This document shows positions 26,259 to 34,419 of a stretch of DNA of 64,000 bases, piece after piece. The notes below the pieces were generated by a model that was not told the origin of the DNA, did not search any database, and saw only the letters and a list, made by a program, of their open reading frames with translations. Every line of letters begins with the position of its first letter. The stretch's first letter is position 1. The stretch comes from Coriobacteriaceae bacterium (GTDB lineage Bacteria > Actinomycetota > Coriobacteriia > Coriobacteriales > Coriobacteriaceae). The position numbers and the translations under genes were made by a program. The stretch is from assembly GCA_902399975.1 (NCBI GenBank), contig CABOHA010000001.1:1079397-1143396 (forward strand), in the 5' to 3' direction.

Positions 26259-28043
26259 CTATCCCAGCTTGACGCCGAACTTGCCGGCGATCTTAACTGC
26301 CGTCTCTTTGCCAATTGTTTTTTTCACGATGTCCTTGGCCGCGCGGGTAGCGTCGGAAACAGCATCGTGCGGTCGAGAGAGGTCGTAGAAGTCGTAGATG
26401 TCCTTAGAGTCCTCGCTCATCTCGGAGAAGCACTCGAGGAGCACGGGCCTGTCAGACTCTTCCGCCATGAACTCCGGAAGGGCAGCCTCGAACGATGCCT
26501 TGTCGTCCGCTCTGAGGTATTTGAACCCGCACGACCCGGCCCAGGGGCCGGCGACGGCGTTGTGCCTGGCAGCGGTGTGCAGGTCGCTCGACGCGTTCTG
26601 CCAGATGCCGTTGTAGTAGAACTCCTCGCCACCGTGGTTGTTGCAGAGCAGGATGCGCACGTTCGGGCCGACATGCCTGATGCGCAGGGAGTTCATGTCG
26701 TAGAAGAACGCGAGGTCGCCGGTGACGAGGAAGGCGAGGCCCTCGGTCGCCTGGGACTGCCCCATGAGCGACGACATGCAGCCGTCAATGCCGTGCGTGC
26801 CGATGTTTGCAAAGACGCGGATGTCGGGCTGCAGCTCGAAGAAGTTCGTTATGCGGATGGAGTCGTTGATGCTGAGGTGAAGCACGGAACCCGATGGGAC
26901 TCGCTCGACGACGTTTTTTATCGCATAGATGTTGCCCCACCCGAAGTCGGGGTGCACGACGGAGGCCGCGTACGCCGCAATGGCGTCGTGGTAGGCCAGA
27001 TCGTTTGACGCCTTCTCGCCCGCCAAATCGCTCATGCGGCGGAAGAAGAACTCCGGCGAGCACTCGAATACCGTGGTTATACATCCGAAAGCGTCGCAGA
27101 CGACGCCACCCTCGTCGATGAGCCAATGCTCGACGCCTGACTTCGAGCCGCGCAGCATCTCCTTGAGCCCCTGCATGATGTTCCCGCCATAGCTGATGAC
27201 GATCTCGGGGGCGAACTCAGCGAACTTCTTCGGCGTGACATAACGGCTGTCGAAGCAGACGGATGTGTTTACGGCACCCTCGACTAGCGCGTTGGACATG
27301 TACTCGACCGCTATGGCGCTGTTGAACCGCCCGAAGAACTCCCCCAGGGCCTCCTTGAGACCGTCTGTGGGCTGACCCTGTCCGCAGGCCACGAGGACGC
27401 GCGAGCAAGACCGGAGCCTCGCTGCGCGGGCAAGCCATTCCGCATCGGGGGACTCGTGCTCGACGCGAGCGATCCTCCTGACCTTAGGGAGCTCGGAGGT
27501 TGTAAAGGATGTGCTGTACCAGCGCGATGGAACGTTGACCTGGACCGGGCCGCCCCCGTGGTGGTCGAGCTCGAGCAGGGCCTCGTTGACGAGCCGCCAG
27601 CAGTGGCGGAAATCACCGTCGTCGCGGACGATAGGCAGATTCACCGACTTCCGGACGTGTCGGTCGTACATACCAACCTGGTCGATCATCTGATCCTCGA
27701 GCTGGCCAAGCTTCGCCGGGTCGCGGTCGCTCGTGAGCACGACGAGCGGGACGTTCTGGTAGAAGGCCTCTGCCACCGGAGGCCAGTAGTTGCAGGTCGC
27801 GGTGGACGAGGTGCAGGAGATGACGACCGGCTCGCCCGCCTGCTGAGCGAGGCCGAGGGCGAAATAGCCCGCGCTGCGCTCGTCAACGACCGAGTAGCAC
27901 TCGAACCAGGGGTCCTCCTCAACGGAATGGACGAAGGGGAGGTTGCGCGACCCTGCCGAGAGCACGCACTTCCGGATGCCGTACTCCTTGAGCAGGGCGA
28001 TGATTATTTGGTATGACTTGAGTTCGGTGTACACGTCACTCAC
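26259..28043 (-). CDS. MenD-like thiamine-diphosphate-dependent enzyme
   Basis: A 594-residue ThDP enzyme. Features shared with MenD are SAGSRNLPFV near 29-38 (MenD SPGSRSTPL), DERSAGYFALGLA near 53-65 with the ThDP-activating Glu, LTSDRDP near 104-110, and GTHGIDGCMSS with VTGDLAFFYDMNSL near 425-452 for metal-pyrophosphate binding. MenD normally makes the menaquinone precursor SEPHCHC from isochorismate and 2-oxoglutarate. Here the gene sits in an exopolysaccharide operon between an SDR and an AAA+ ATPase, with no other men gene in the window. A 2-oxoacid carboligation or decarboxylation that decorates the polymer is therefore more likely than menaquinone synthesis. GTG start overlapping the stop of the upstream gene. 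Confidence 0.82.
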   Translation of the reverse strand: MSDVYTELKSYQIIIALLKEYGIRKCVLSAGSRNLPFVHSVEEDPWFECYSVVDERSAGYFALGLAQQAGEPVVISCTSSTATCNYWPPVAEAFYQNVPLVVLTSDRDPAKLGQLEDQMIDQVGMYDRHVRKSVNLPIVRDDGDFRHCWRLVNEALLELDHHGGGPVQVNVPSRWYSTSFTTSELPKVRRIARVEHESPDAEWLARAARLRSCSRVLVACGQGQPTDGLKEALGEFFGRFNSAIAVEYMSNALVEGAVNTSVCFDSRYVTPKKFAEFAPEIVISYGGNIMQGLKEMLRGSKSGVEHWLIDEGGVVCDAFGCITTVFECSPEFFFRRMSDLAGEKASNDLAYHDAIAAYAASVVHPDFGWGNIYAIKNVVERVPSGSVLHLSINDSIRITNFFELQPDIRVFANIGTHGIDGCMSSLMGQSQATEGLAFLVTGDLAFFYDMNSLRIRHVGPNVRILLCNNHGGEEFYYNGIWQNASSDLHTAARHNAVAGPWAGSCGFKYLRADDKASFEAALPEFMAEESDRPVLLECFSEMSEDSKDIYDFYDLSRPHDAVSDATRAAKDIVKKTIGKETAVKIAGKFGVKLG

Positions 28044-29610
28044 TCCAATCTGTGTCGGGTGCTGTTTTATCGTAGGGTGACGATTCGGACGGGTCTTCTA
28101 CCGGGAGAAGGGAGACTACCTGGCGCACGACCTCACGGTCTATCTCCCTAAGGGACCATTTCTCCAGTTGGAAATCTGCTATGGTTACGCTCTCGCCGAT
28201 GGGCTCGACATCTACGCCCAGCCTCTCGGCATACTGGGCAGTTTTCTCCCGCGCGAGGCGGACAACGTGCTCGCGCTTCTCCTCCACGGTCGGAGGCACG
28301 AATTCGCAGATAAGGTCAAAGCGCGTTAGTAGTTCGGGCGCGATCCTCTCTTGCAGCTCCTTCTCGTCTTTCACGTTCGATGTGAACACGACAACATAGC
28401 CGTCCATGTCGTGCTCCACGCCCATTCGATCGGTGTAGGCCCCATCCTCAAGCAGCTCCAAGAAGAAAGCCCTCACGTCTTGTTTGGTTTTCTCGAACTC
28501 ATCGCAGAGGAGCACCTTCGCCTTGGCCTTCTCGACCTTGTCGTTGAGCTCTCCGCCCTCGCAGCCCACATAGCCGGAGGGGCTCCCGATGAGGCTGTTG
28601 AGAGAATCCTGCGAGCTGTACGCCTCGAAGTTAATCTTCGCAAGATAACGCTCTCCATCCGAGACCAACTCGCTAAGTACGCGTGCGGTCTCGGTCTTAC
28701 CGATGCCGCTGCCTCCGAAAAGGAACATCGAGAAAATCCGCTGATCCCCCAGCGCATGCGCTAGTCTAAAATTAGTGAGGCGCTCATGAAGGTAGCACTT
28801 AAAGTTGGCGTGTCCCGTGAGCCTCTCATCGAACTCGGCCATAGTCCTAACGAACTCTCCGTCATTGAGGTCGCAAACGGAACGAGGTCCTTCCATTCCC
28901 GTCGTCATCTCTTTGGGACATTCGGAAAGCAAATCCGCCACGTCGCGGATCTCGTCGAAAAGCGACGGGAAGTTCTCAAACACCTTTGCGGAGCGGGCCT
29001 CGCTCACGAGGAAATGAGGGACGTTTGGCGCCGAAGCGAGAGGCTCTATGGATAGAAGCCTCGCGTCGGCGAGAGCCGCCTCGGAGGTGAGGTCGATGAA
29101 CACCTCTATCTCGGAGTTCTCGAGCGCCGCAGAGAACTCCGAGGTCCTCTGGGAAAGTCCTTGGAGCGTAAAGACCTGATAACCGGAGCCATCGGATGCG
29201 AGCCGCGCGAGGCGGTCATACTCAGCTCTGTTAGAGAACGTGTAGAGCGGACAGCGCCTGGGCGCGAAACGACACCCCCTCTCCTCGGCCACCAAGGGCA
29301 ACGCCGCCTCGAAGAGCAGCGGAAAGGTGTCAATCGCCGACTGTGCGAGCGAGTCACGGATGAGCAGGAAAGCCTCACCGTCTGCACAGGAGAGAGTCTC
29401 CTCGACGTTGAGCATAAGGTGCTGGTTTGCCGGTAGAAGTGCCACGACGTAAGACAGGTCGGAATAGAGGCGTCCCCCCTCAAAGAAAGCAGCCTTTGTG
29501 CCTCCCGTGACGTCAAACGGGACATATGAGTAGCCCTTCGACTCCAAACGGAGGGTCTCCTCGCGACATTCCTTGCCCGAGCGATAAGTATGTAGCGTAA
29601 GGCTATCCAC
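28036..29610 (-). CDS. AAA+ ATPase of the ClpA/ClpB type inside the polysaccharide operon
   Basis: A 524-residue protein. The first 250 residues have no recognised domain. Then comes a AAA_2-type module: Walker A GGSGIGKTE near 298-306, Walker B VLLCDEFEK near 363-371, sensor-1 VFTSN, and the C-terminal small domain near 420-505. A single module and no ClpP-binding loop argue against a classical Clp unfoldase. Starts and stops overlap: 8 bp with the gene upstream (29603-29610) and 8 bp with the MenD-like gene downstream (28036-28043), so it is translationally coupled to both. A chaperone or assembly role in polysaccharide export, or a hitch-hiking defence or stress module, are both possible; neither is proven by motifs. 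Confidence 0.8.
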   Translation of the reverse strand: MDSLTLHTYRSGKECREETLRLESKGYSYVPFDVTGGTKAAFFEGGRLYSDLSYVVALLPANQHLMLNVEETLSCADGEAFLLIRDSLAQSAIDTFPLLFEAALPLVAEERGCRFAPRRCPLYTFSNRAEYDRLARLASDGSGYQVFTLQGLSQRTSEFSAALENSEIEVFIDLTSEAALADARLLSIEPLASAPNVPHFLVSEARSAKVFENFPSLFDEIRDVADLLSECPKEMTTGMEGPRSVCDLNDGEFVRTMAEFDERLTGHANFKCYLHERLTNFRLAHALGDQRIFSMFLFGGSGIGKTETARVLSELVSDGERYLAKINFEAYSSQDSLNSLIGSPSGYVGCEGGELNDKVEKAKAKVLLCDEFEKTKQDVRAFFLELLEDGAYTDRMGVEHDMDGYVVVFTSNVKDEKELQERIAPELLTRFDLICEFVPPTVEEKREHVVRLAREKTAQYAERLGVDVEPIGESVTIADFQLEKWSLREIDREVVRQVVSLLPVEDPSESSPYDKTAPDTDWSE

Positions 29611-30631
29611 AGAGCATCGCCTTCAGTCGGGCGAAGAAGCAAGGCTTCGCTTCCCCGGAGTCGGAAAGAACGACACCCGCGTCATCGGGGGAACCTCCGG
29701 CCACCGACGTGCCTCTGCCGGCCAGCTCATCCGCAGCCAAATCCTCGCCGACGGAATCCGCCACCTTGACGTCTTGGACAATCGCTATGAGATCGATGTA
29801 GTGGACTGGGCCGAGGAATCCCTGCGAGGCCTCTTTGGCTGACTGCTTCGACTCCGGAGCGGGCAATGCACTCTTGATGACACGGTCTTCCCCTTCAGCG
29901 CCCTGGCTCAACCCCTTTCGTTGCAGGTCTCCGAACGTCGTGTTAGTCAGCACATCCACGTCGACGAGACCCTTATAGACACCGATGAGACTGACCTCGC
30001 CGAGGAGCAGATCGCGCATCCTGTACTTGCTCTCGAACTCGTTATCGTTCTCCGAGGGTATCTTGATTGCGAGCCATACGGGATCGTCTGTTCCGGGGAG
30101 CTTCTCCATTGCCGTGAGGACATATGCGTAGTCCTCCAGCATTGAGGAGACGATGTTGTTGACGTCTACGCCCTCGACCCTCATGCCCTTCAGCGCGTCG
30201 TGCCTCAGAACCTGCATCTGGGTAATCTCCTCCCAGTTGCAGGGCCAGAGCCTGACGCCATCCACGCGGACGAGGTCGCCGGGGGCGCAGTTCTGGATAT
30301 TTGCGCACGAGGGCAGCATTTTAGCCCGCTCGAGGATGAGCTTGAGGTACGTCGACTTAGTGTGCTTCACCTCGTAGGTGTCCGCCACCTTAAAAGACTC
30401 GCTGTCGCTCAAGGTCGTCCCGAGACTCGCCCCCACGGTCGCCTTCAGGGCGGCAAGGTTTGTAGAAGCGTCCCCCTTCAACTCGGTTTTTAGAGTGTCG
30501 GAAGCCTCGGCGGTCGTCTCGACACTACTGCTCTTGCGGACCACGTTATCCATGGTCATGCAGAGTTCTATCGCCTTGGGATAGTTGAGGTAGTAGATTA
30601 TGAAGTTGAGATCGTCGTTGCTCAGCGCCAT
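29603..30631 (-). CDS. Hypothetical protein coupled to the AAA+ ATPase (possibly DUF6414-like)
   Basis: A 342-residue soluble protein, no signal peptide. It begins with LNFIIYYLNYPKAIELCMTM, contains a Ser/Thr-rich stretch (about 40-80) and STYLKLILERAKMLPSCANI, and a beta part with APGDLVRVDGVRLWP near 117-131. FLGPVHYIDLIAIVQDVKVA near 270 is followed by a low-complexity tail. This layout resembles DUF6414-type proteins, but I am not certain of that. The reading frame ends 8 bp inside the AAA+ gene and starts 3 bp after the pyruvyl-transferase stop, so the two-gene pair is embedded in the operon. Confidence 0.6.
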   Translation of the reverse strand: MALSNDDLNFIIYYLNYPKAIELCMTMDNVVRKSSSVETTAEASDTLKTELKGDASTNLAALKATVGASLGTTLSDSESFKVADTYEVKHTKSTYLKLILERAKMLPSCANIQNCAPGDLVRVDGVRLWPCNWEEITQMQVLRHDALKGMRVEGVDVNNIVSSMLEDYAYVLTAMEKLPGTDDPVWLAIKIPSENDNEFESKYRMRDLLLGEVSLIGVYKGLVDVDVLTNTTFGDLQRKGLSQGAEGEDRVIKSALPAPESKQSAKEASQGFLGPVHYIDLIAIVQDVKVADSVGEDLAADELAGRGTSVAGGSPDDAGVVLSDSGEAKPCFFARLKAMLCG

Positions 30632-30634
30632 GCC

Positions 30635-31774
30635 TCACTCCACGAACTCGGTCGGAAGCGCACCGCGCAAGAAGCATAGCGCCCGTTCGCGCTCACGCGC
30701 CAGGGCGATACGAGCTTGCGCGAAGTCTATATCCCCAGCCGCGAGGGCAACGTCGCGATAGTCCGAAAGAAGCCGGCCCTCCAGCCCGGTCATGGCAAGG
30801 AGGTTTCCGATGCGCCCTGAGAAGCGCTCCGGGGCAATCGCCACAAAGGGCTTCTCCAGGTTGACGGAGAACGCCGTGCCGTGGAAGGAGTCGGTGACCA
30901 CAATCGAGGCATTAAGGAAGAGCGAGAGAAAGCGCCCGACGCTCGGGCACACGACGGCCTCCTCACCCCGACGACGCTCGTGGACCCCATAGGCGGGGCG
31001 CAGAACCCTGAGCCCCGCCGCAGCAGCGACGTCCTGCACGTACGCGTCGAACTCGGGGTTGCGGTTAAGCTGGTACACGAGCAGGTATGGGAAATCGGGC
31101 ACCCAGCCGTCAGAGAGGGCCCCCCACTCGGGACGGCCGAGCATGAGCGTGGGATCCACGACGGGGACGGCACCGGGCACTCCGATGGAGTCGAGAAGCT
31201 CCGCCGCCTCGGGCTCGCGGACCGAGATGGCGTCGTAGCGCAGCAGCGCCTCGCGCATGAGGGGCTTCTCCCAATCGTCGAGCGTCGACTTGCCGATGCT
31301 GGCGGCATAGGCGATCTTCTCGGCGCCCTCTGGAGCATAGGAGAGGTAAAATGCTCGCTCGAACCCACAGTTCCACGTGCTGTTCCACACTTGGTCGCTG
31401 CCCGTAACGTAGACGTCGGCCCTGGGAGGATCGGCCTCGAGCTCCTCCGCCGAGTAGTACTTGCGCGGCGTGAGGTTCAGCATCTCGCGCCTGAACGCGT
31501 CGAGCGGGGCGCGACGGCGCGCGACCATGCGTGAAACGGGAACGCGAGCGAGCGACTTGACACCCGGCAACCCCAAGATGGGAAGCTTCTTGGCAAGCTG
31601 TCCGTTAAGTGCGCGCTCGGTCTCGTTCTCCGGGATCGCATCGTGTCGGTAGTAGTCGACCACTGTGGGTGCGACTCCCAGCGACTCGAAGACGCGCTGC
31701 GTCGCATAGGTCTGCAGGCAAGAGCCATAGTTCGGCGAGTTGTGGAGAGTGATAATTGCTGCAGTCGCGGTCAC
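30635..31774 (-). CDS. Polysaccharide pyruvyl transferase
   Basis: A 379-residue protein of the CsaB/WcaK family (PF04230). It has ITLHNSPNYGSCLQTYATQR at the N-terminus, DVYVTGSDQVWNS near 100, PVVDPTLMLGRPEW near 210 and VVTDSFHGTAFSVNLEKPFV near 295. It would add a pyruvyl ketal from phosphoenolpyruvate to a sugar of the repeat unit, giving the polymer a negative charge. The start is GTG at 31774, which overlaps the TGA of the glycosyltransferase gene (GTGA) and follows AAGGGGGAG. The longer frame from 31900 would run inside that gene and lacks a ribosome site. Confidence 0.9.
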   Translation of the reverse strand: MTATAAIITLHNSPNYGSCLQTYATQRVFESLGVAPTVVDYYRHDAIPENETERALNGQLAKKLPILGLPGVKSLARVPVSRMVARRRAPLDAFRREMLNLTPRKYYSAEELEADPPRADVYVTGSDQVWNSTWNCGFERAFYLSYAPEGAEKIAYAASIGKSTLDDWEKPLMREALLRYDAISVREPEAAELLDSIGVPGAVPVVDPTLMLGRPEWGALSDGWVPDFPYLLVYQLNRNPEFDAYVQDVAAAAGLRVLRPAYGVHERRRGEEAVVCPSVGRFLSLFLNASIVVTDSFHGTAFSVNLEKPFVAIAPERFSGRIGNLLAMTGLEGRLLSDYRDVALAAGDIDFAQARIALARERERALCFLRGALPTEFVE

Positions 31775-32589
31775 TCCGCATCTCCCCCTTTCCGGAGAAT
31801 CCTTGTGTATACGAGCCCGCGAAGGGCGTTGGGCATGAGGCAGACAACTGCCTGGGGAACAAACGAGATGAAGTAGTCGGCAGCGCTGAAATACCCACAT
31901 GCCAGCTGCGCCCGCTTGAAGCGCCGCGCGTGCGACAGATAGCCTCGACCTCCTCTGCGAGCGTAGAAGTCTGGGCTCACGCGCATTGCCACAAGGGCCT
32001 CGTGCACGTTGGCCGCACGGCAGCCCGAGGCAAGCATCCGGTTGAAGAGATCCCAGTCTTCGAAGTAGGGGAAGTCGGCGTTGTAACTCCCAGCGGCGAG
32101 CACCTTCGAGCGCCGGAAGGTCATGGGCGGGTGCCGGAAGGGGTTGCGGCGCTTGGAATAGGCGACGATCTCGTCGTGGGTTATGGGCAGGTCCGTCGTT
32201 GCCACGGGCTTGTCCCAGGCCTCGATAAACTCCGTCACATTGCTGCCCACCATGTCGAGTCCCTGCTCGGACATGAGAGCAAGCTGGCGCTCCATGCGCC
32301 CCGAAAGGGCGTGGTCATCGGTGTCCATGCGGGCTATGACCTCATTTGAGCACGCCTCAATGCCCCGGGCAAGCGCGTAGCCGAGGCCTCTGTTCTCGGG
32401 GTAGGAAACGAAACTGAACAGGCCGTGGTTGGCCGCGTCGTACTCGGAGAGGACGTCCTCGAGCTCGTCAGTCAGCGGGCCGTCCTTCACGACGACGACC
32501 TCCGCCGGGGGCACCGTCTGGTCGAGCATCGAGTCCAGCGCCTCGCGCAGGTACTCTGCGCGCTCCTTGGCATAGAGACTCATGAGCAC
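31771..32589 (-). CDS. GT2-type glycosyltransferase
   Basis: A 272-residue GT-A enzyme: SLYAKERAEYLREALDSMLD at the start, VVVVKDGPLTDELEDVL near 33-49, and the metal-binding DTD motif in VIARMDTDDHALSGRMERQL near 84-103. Acceptor-side motifs include HPPMTFRRSKVLAAGSYN and YFEDWDLFNRMLASG. It adds one sugar to the lipid-linked unit. The start GTG at 32589 gives MLMSLYAKE; no earlier in-frame start is available after the stop of the sugar transferase (32622). GGGGAGGTAGG lies about 25 bases upstream, somewhat far, so the true start is uncertain by a few codons. Confidence 0.85.
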   Translation of the reverse strand: MLMSLYAKERAEYLREALDSMLDQTVPPAEVVVVKDGPLTDELEDVLSEYDAANHGLFSFVSYPENRGLGYALARGIEACSNEVIARMDTDDHALSGRMERQLALMSEQGLDMVGSNVTEFIEAWDKPVATTDLPITHDEIVAYSKRRNPFRHPPMTFRRSKVLAAGSYNADFPYFEDWDLFNRMLASGCRAANVHEALVAMRVSPDFYARRGGRGYLSHARRFKRAQLACGYFSAADYFISFVPQAVVCLMPNALRGLVYTRILRKGGDAE

Positions 32590-32621
32590 GCTGTAGGGAG
32601 GGAAAGTCTGGGAATCCGTAC

Positions 32622-33428
32622 CTACCTCCCCGTCTTGTTCTTGCCGAACATCACAGAGAAGGTCTTGAAGAAGACCCGCCAGTCGGCCTTGAGGTTCGCG
32701 CCGCGCGCGTAGGCGAGCTCGAACTCCTGGCGCAGGCCGTTCTCGAAGGTCGCGAGGTTGCGCGGGCCCGACTGCCAGGCACCGGTGATGCCCTGGGGGA
32801 CGGCAAGAACCTGCACTTGCTGCTCGTGTGTGAAATTCCCGAGCTCCTCGTAGGTGATGGCCCGGGGCCCGATTACGGATAGCTGCCCCACAAGCACGTT
32901 GAAGAACTGGGGCAGCTCGTCCAGGGACGTCTTACGCAGGACGCGGCCTAGCTTGGTGATTCGGGGATCGTTTGTGACCTTGCGCTCGCGGTGCCACTCC
33001 TCAATCTGTGCCGGCGTGAGGTACTTCTCCACGTCGTCGGCATCGGCGACCATGGAGCGGAACTTGAGCACGTGGATGGGGCGGCCGAAGCGCCCCGCAC
33101 GCTCGTGCGCGTAGAGGGGAGCGCCCTTAGTGTCCGCCGCGATGAATGCGCAGAGCACCGCACCGGGGATGAGCCCCACGGCACAGACGCAGAAACTGAG
33201 GCCTATGTCGAAGGTGCGCTTCACGAAGCGATAACCGAACGACCTCGTGTCGAGCGCACGGGACTCTGCGGCGAACTCGCGCGAGCCCGGGAGGCTCACC
33301 GTCCCCGTGTCTACCTCAGCGCCGACCCCAGCACCCGCCCCGTCCTCGCGCCGGTCCATGGTCTGAGCAATGAGCGCCGCGCCTTCGGGCGCATTGCTCT
33401 CTGTTATTTCTTTAGCAGCCACAGTCAT
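32622..33428 (-). CDS. Undecaprenyl-phosphate sugar-1-phosphate transferase
   Basis: A 268-residue bacterial sugar transferase (PF02397, WcaJ/WbaP catalytic type). It has KRTFDIGLSFCVCAVGLIPG, a hydrophobic re-entrant helix (about 60-85), then HVLKFRSMVADADDVEKYL and the catalytic region KLGRVLRKTSLDELPQFFNV. LVGQLSVIGPRA and GITGAWQSGPRN follow. It primes the repeat unit by moving a hexose-1-phosphate onto the lipid carrier. The first 70 residues are disordered. The ATG at 33428 is preferred over the frame start at 33497 because the extra residues are low complexity. It is the second gene of the operon after the antiterminator. Confidence 0.9.
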   Translation of the reverse strand: MTVAAKEITESNAPEGAALIAQTMDRREDGAGAGVGAEVDTGTVSLPGSREFAAESRALDTRSFGYRFVKRTFDIGLSFCVCAVGLIPGAVLCAFIAADTKGAPLYAHERAGRFGRPIHVLKFRSMVADADDVEKYLTPAQIEEWHRERKVTNDPRITKLGRVLRKTSLDELPQFFNVLVGQLSVIGPRAITYEELGNFTHEQQVQVLAVPQGITGAWQSGPRNLATFENGLRQEFELAYARGANLKADWRVFFKTFSVMFGKNKTGR

Positions 33429-33504
33429 ACTTACGTCCCTGTCCCCCAGAAATCCCCCAGTCGATGAATTCAAATTGCGAATGAATTGCCGGCGCAACGT
33501 CCCC

Positions 33505-34095
33505 TTACGTTTTGCTGGGTACGTCCAGCGGAAGCAGCTCCCTAAAAGCGGAGTCGCCTTCGCCCACGTCTACCAGGCACCAGCGCTTATGACGGTCGAC
33601 CTTCTTTACACGGGCCTCTTGCCCTACCAAGGGCCCTTGCTCTATGTGCAGCACGCCGTCTTCTATGCGGGCGACGCTGTTGCGCACCACGCCGTTGTCG
33701 TCGAGCACGCTGCGGTACCAGTCCTGCGCATCGTCCGGCATGGGCGCATAGGCCCGCTCCCTGCTGCCGGCAATGCGACAGCCAAAGCTCAACTGGGCCA
33801 AAGCCTTGTCGAGCAGGGCGGCATCGCGCGTGGCGACGAAGAAGTATTCCTTGTACATGGGTTTGGTTTGGAGCGACCAGGCGCCGTCCCGCTTAAACCA
33901 GAACTCCTTTTGCATCACAAAAGCGTCCTGCATCAGCTCGTGCGGGATAATGCAGCGGACCTTTTCACAGATCTCGCGCTCTTTACCGTTGGGGGTGTGG
34001 ACCAGATACCAGCGGACGCGGCCGTGCTGGCTGTTTGTGGTGGCGCCACTAAAGGCACCGGGCAGCTGCTCTTGGCGCCGCATTGTCTGTTCCAT
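33505..34095 (-). CDS. NusG-like transcription antiterminator (LoaP/UpxY type)
   Basis: A 196-residue NusG paralogue. The NGN domain runs from RVRWYLVHTPNGKEREICEK (about 29-48) to the RNAP-binding part KPMYKEYFFVATRDAALLDK. A C-terminal KOW region contains GPLVGQEARVKKVDRHKRW near 160-178. Such specialised NusG proteins ride with RNA polymerase to let it cross terminators inside long polysaccharide operons and recognise a hairpin in the leader. It is the first gene of the operon. The ATG at 34095 has AAGGAAGGGGGCGAG upstream and is preferred over the frame start at 34125. A small hairpin (34117-34131) lies just before the ribosome site and could be its loading site. Confidence 0.88.
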   Translation of the reverse strand: MEQTMRRQEQLPGAFSGATTNSQHGRVRWYLVHTPNGKEREICEKVRCIIPHELMQDAFVMQKEFWFKRDGAWSLQTKPMYKEYFFVATRDAALLDKALAQLSFGCRIAGSRERAYAPMPDDAQDWYRSVLDDNGVVRNSVARIEDGVLHIEQGPLVGQEARVKKVDRHKRWCLVDVGEGDSAFRELLPLDVPSKT

Positions 34096-34116
34096 ATTCT
34101 CGCCCCCTTCCTTGCT

Positions 34117-34131
34117 CCGCGACACACGCGG
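34117..34131 (-). promoter_or_regulatory. Leader hairpin before the antiterminator gene
   Basis: CCGCG and CGCGG (34117-34121, 34127-34131) flank a 5-nt loop about 20 bases upstream of the antiterminator start. Its position in the leader fits the RNA element that LoaP proteins load on. That role is inference. Confidence 0.4.
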
Positions 34132-34185
34132 ATGCAGGGGCGTTAAGAACAGGCTTCTCGCTCGCAGCTAGGCGCAGTCGCAAAA

Positions 34186-34307
34186 GTACAGGTTTTTGTA
34201 TCTTTCGACGTTGCTCATTATACGAGCAAACTGCCCGCGTTTTCCCAGATTGCACAAAATGCGCCGCGAATGGGTGCATCTCCATACGCCTCTACAAAAA
34301 CCTGTAC
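34186..34307. repeat. 15-bp inverted repeats flanking the polysaccharide promoter
   Basis: GTACAGGTTTTTGTA (34186-34200) and its exact complement TACAAAAACCTGTAC (34293-34307) flank 92 bp. Outside the core both arms continue with a similar A-run next to GC. The 92-bp segment holds the -10 box of the operon promoter. The layout is that of an invertible promoter switch. Confidence 0.75.
34211..34229 (-). promoter_or_regulatory. -10 box of the polysaccharide operon inside a dyad
   Basis: TATAAT on the minus strand (34217-34222) points to the antiterminator gene. It lies within the perfect dyad TTGCTC (34211-34216) and GAGCAA (34224-34229). A clear -35 box is not seen at the usual distance, so an activator may be needed. 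The dyad would be an operator covering the -10 box. Confidence 0.6.
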
Positions 34308-34323
34308 CTTTTTGCACAACAAA

Positions 34324-34347
34324 AAAGCCGCTCTAACCAGCGGCTTT
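34324..34347 (-). terminator. Second terminator behind thrS
   Basis: AAAGCCGCT (34324-34332) and AGCGGCTTT (34339-34347) form a hairpin followed by a T6 run on the minus strand. Together with the hairpin at 34366-34397 it isolates thrS from the polysaccharide operon. Confidence 0.85.
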
Positions 34348-34365
34348 TCTTCTATAGACAACAAA

Positions 34366-34397
34366 AAAGGCGACCGCCCTATGGGACGATCGCCTTT
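34366..34397 (-). terminator. Terminator of thrS
   Basis: AAAGGCGA (34366-34373) pairs with TCGCCTTT (34390-34397), with a partly paired centre and a T6 run behind it on the minus strand, 23 bp beyond the thrS stop. Confidence 0.85.
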
Positions 34398-34419
34398 GTT
34401 AATTCTTGTATTGTTTGTG

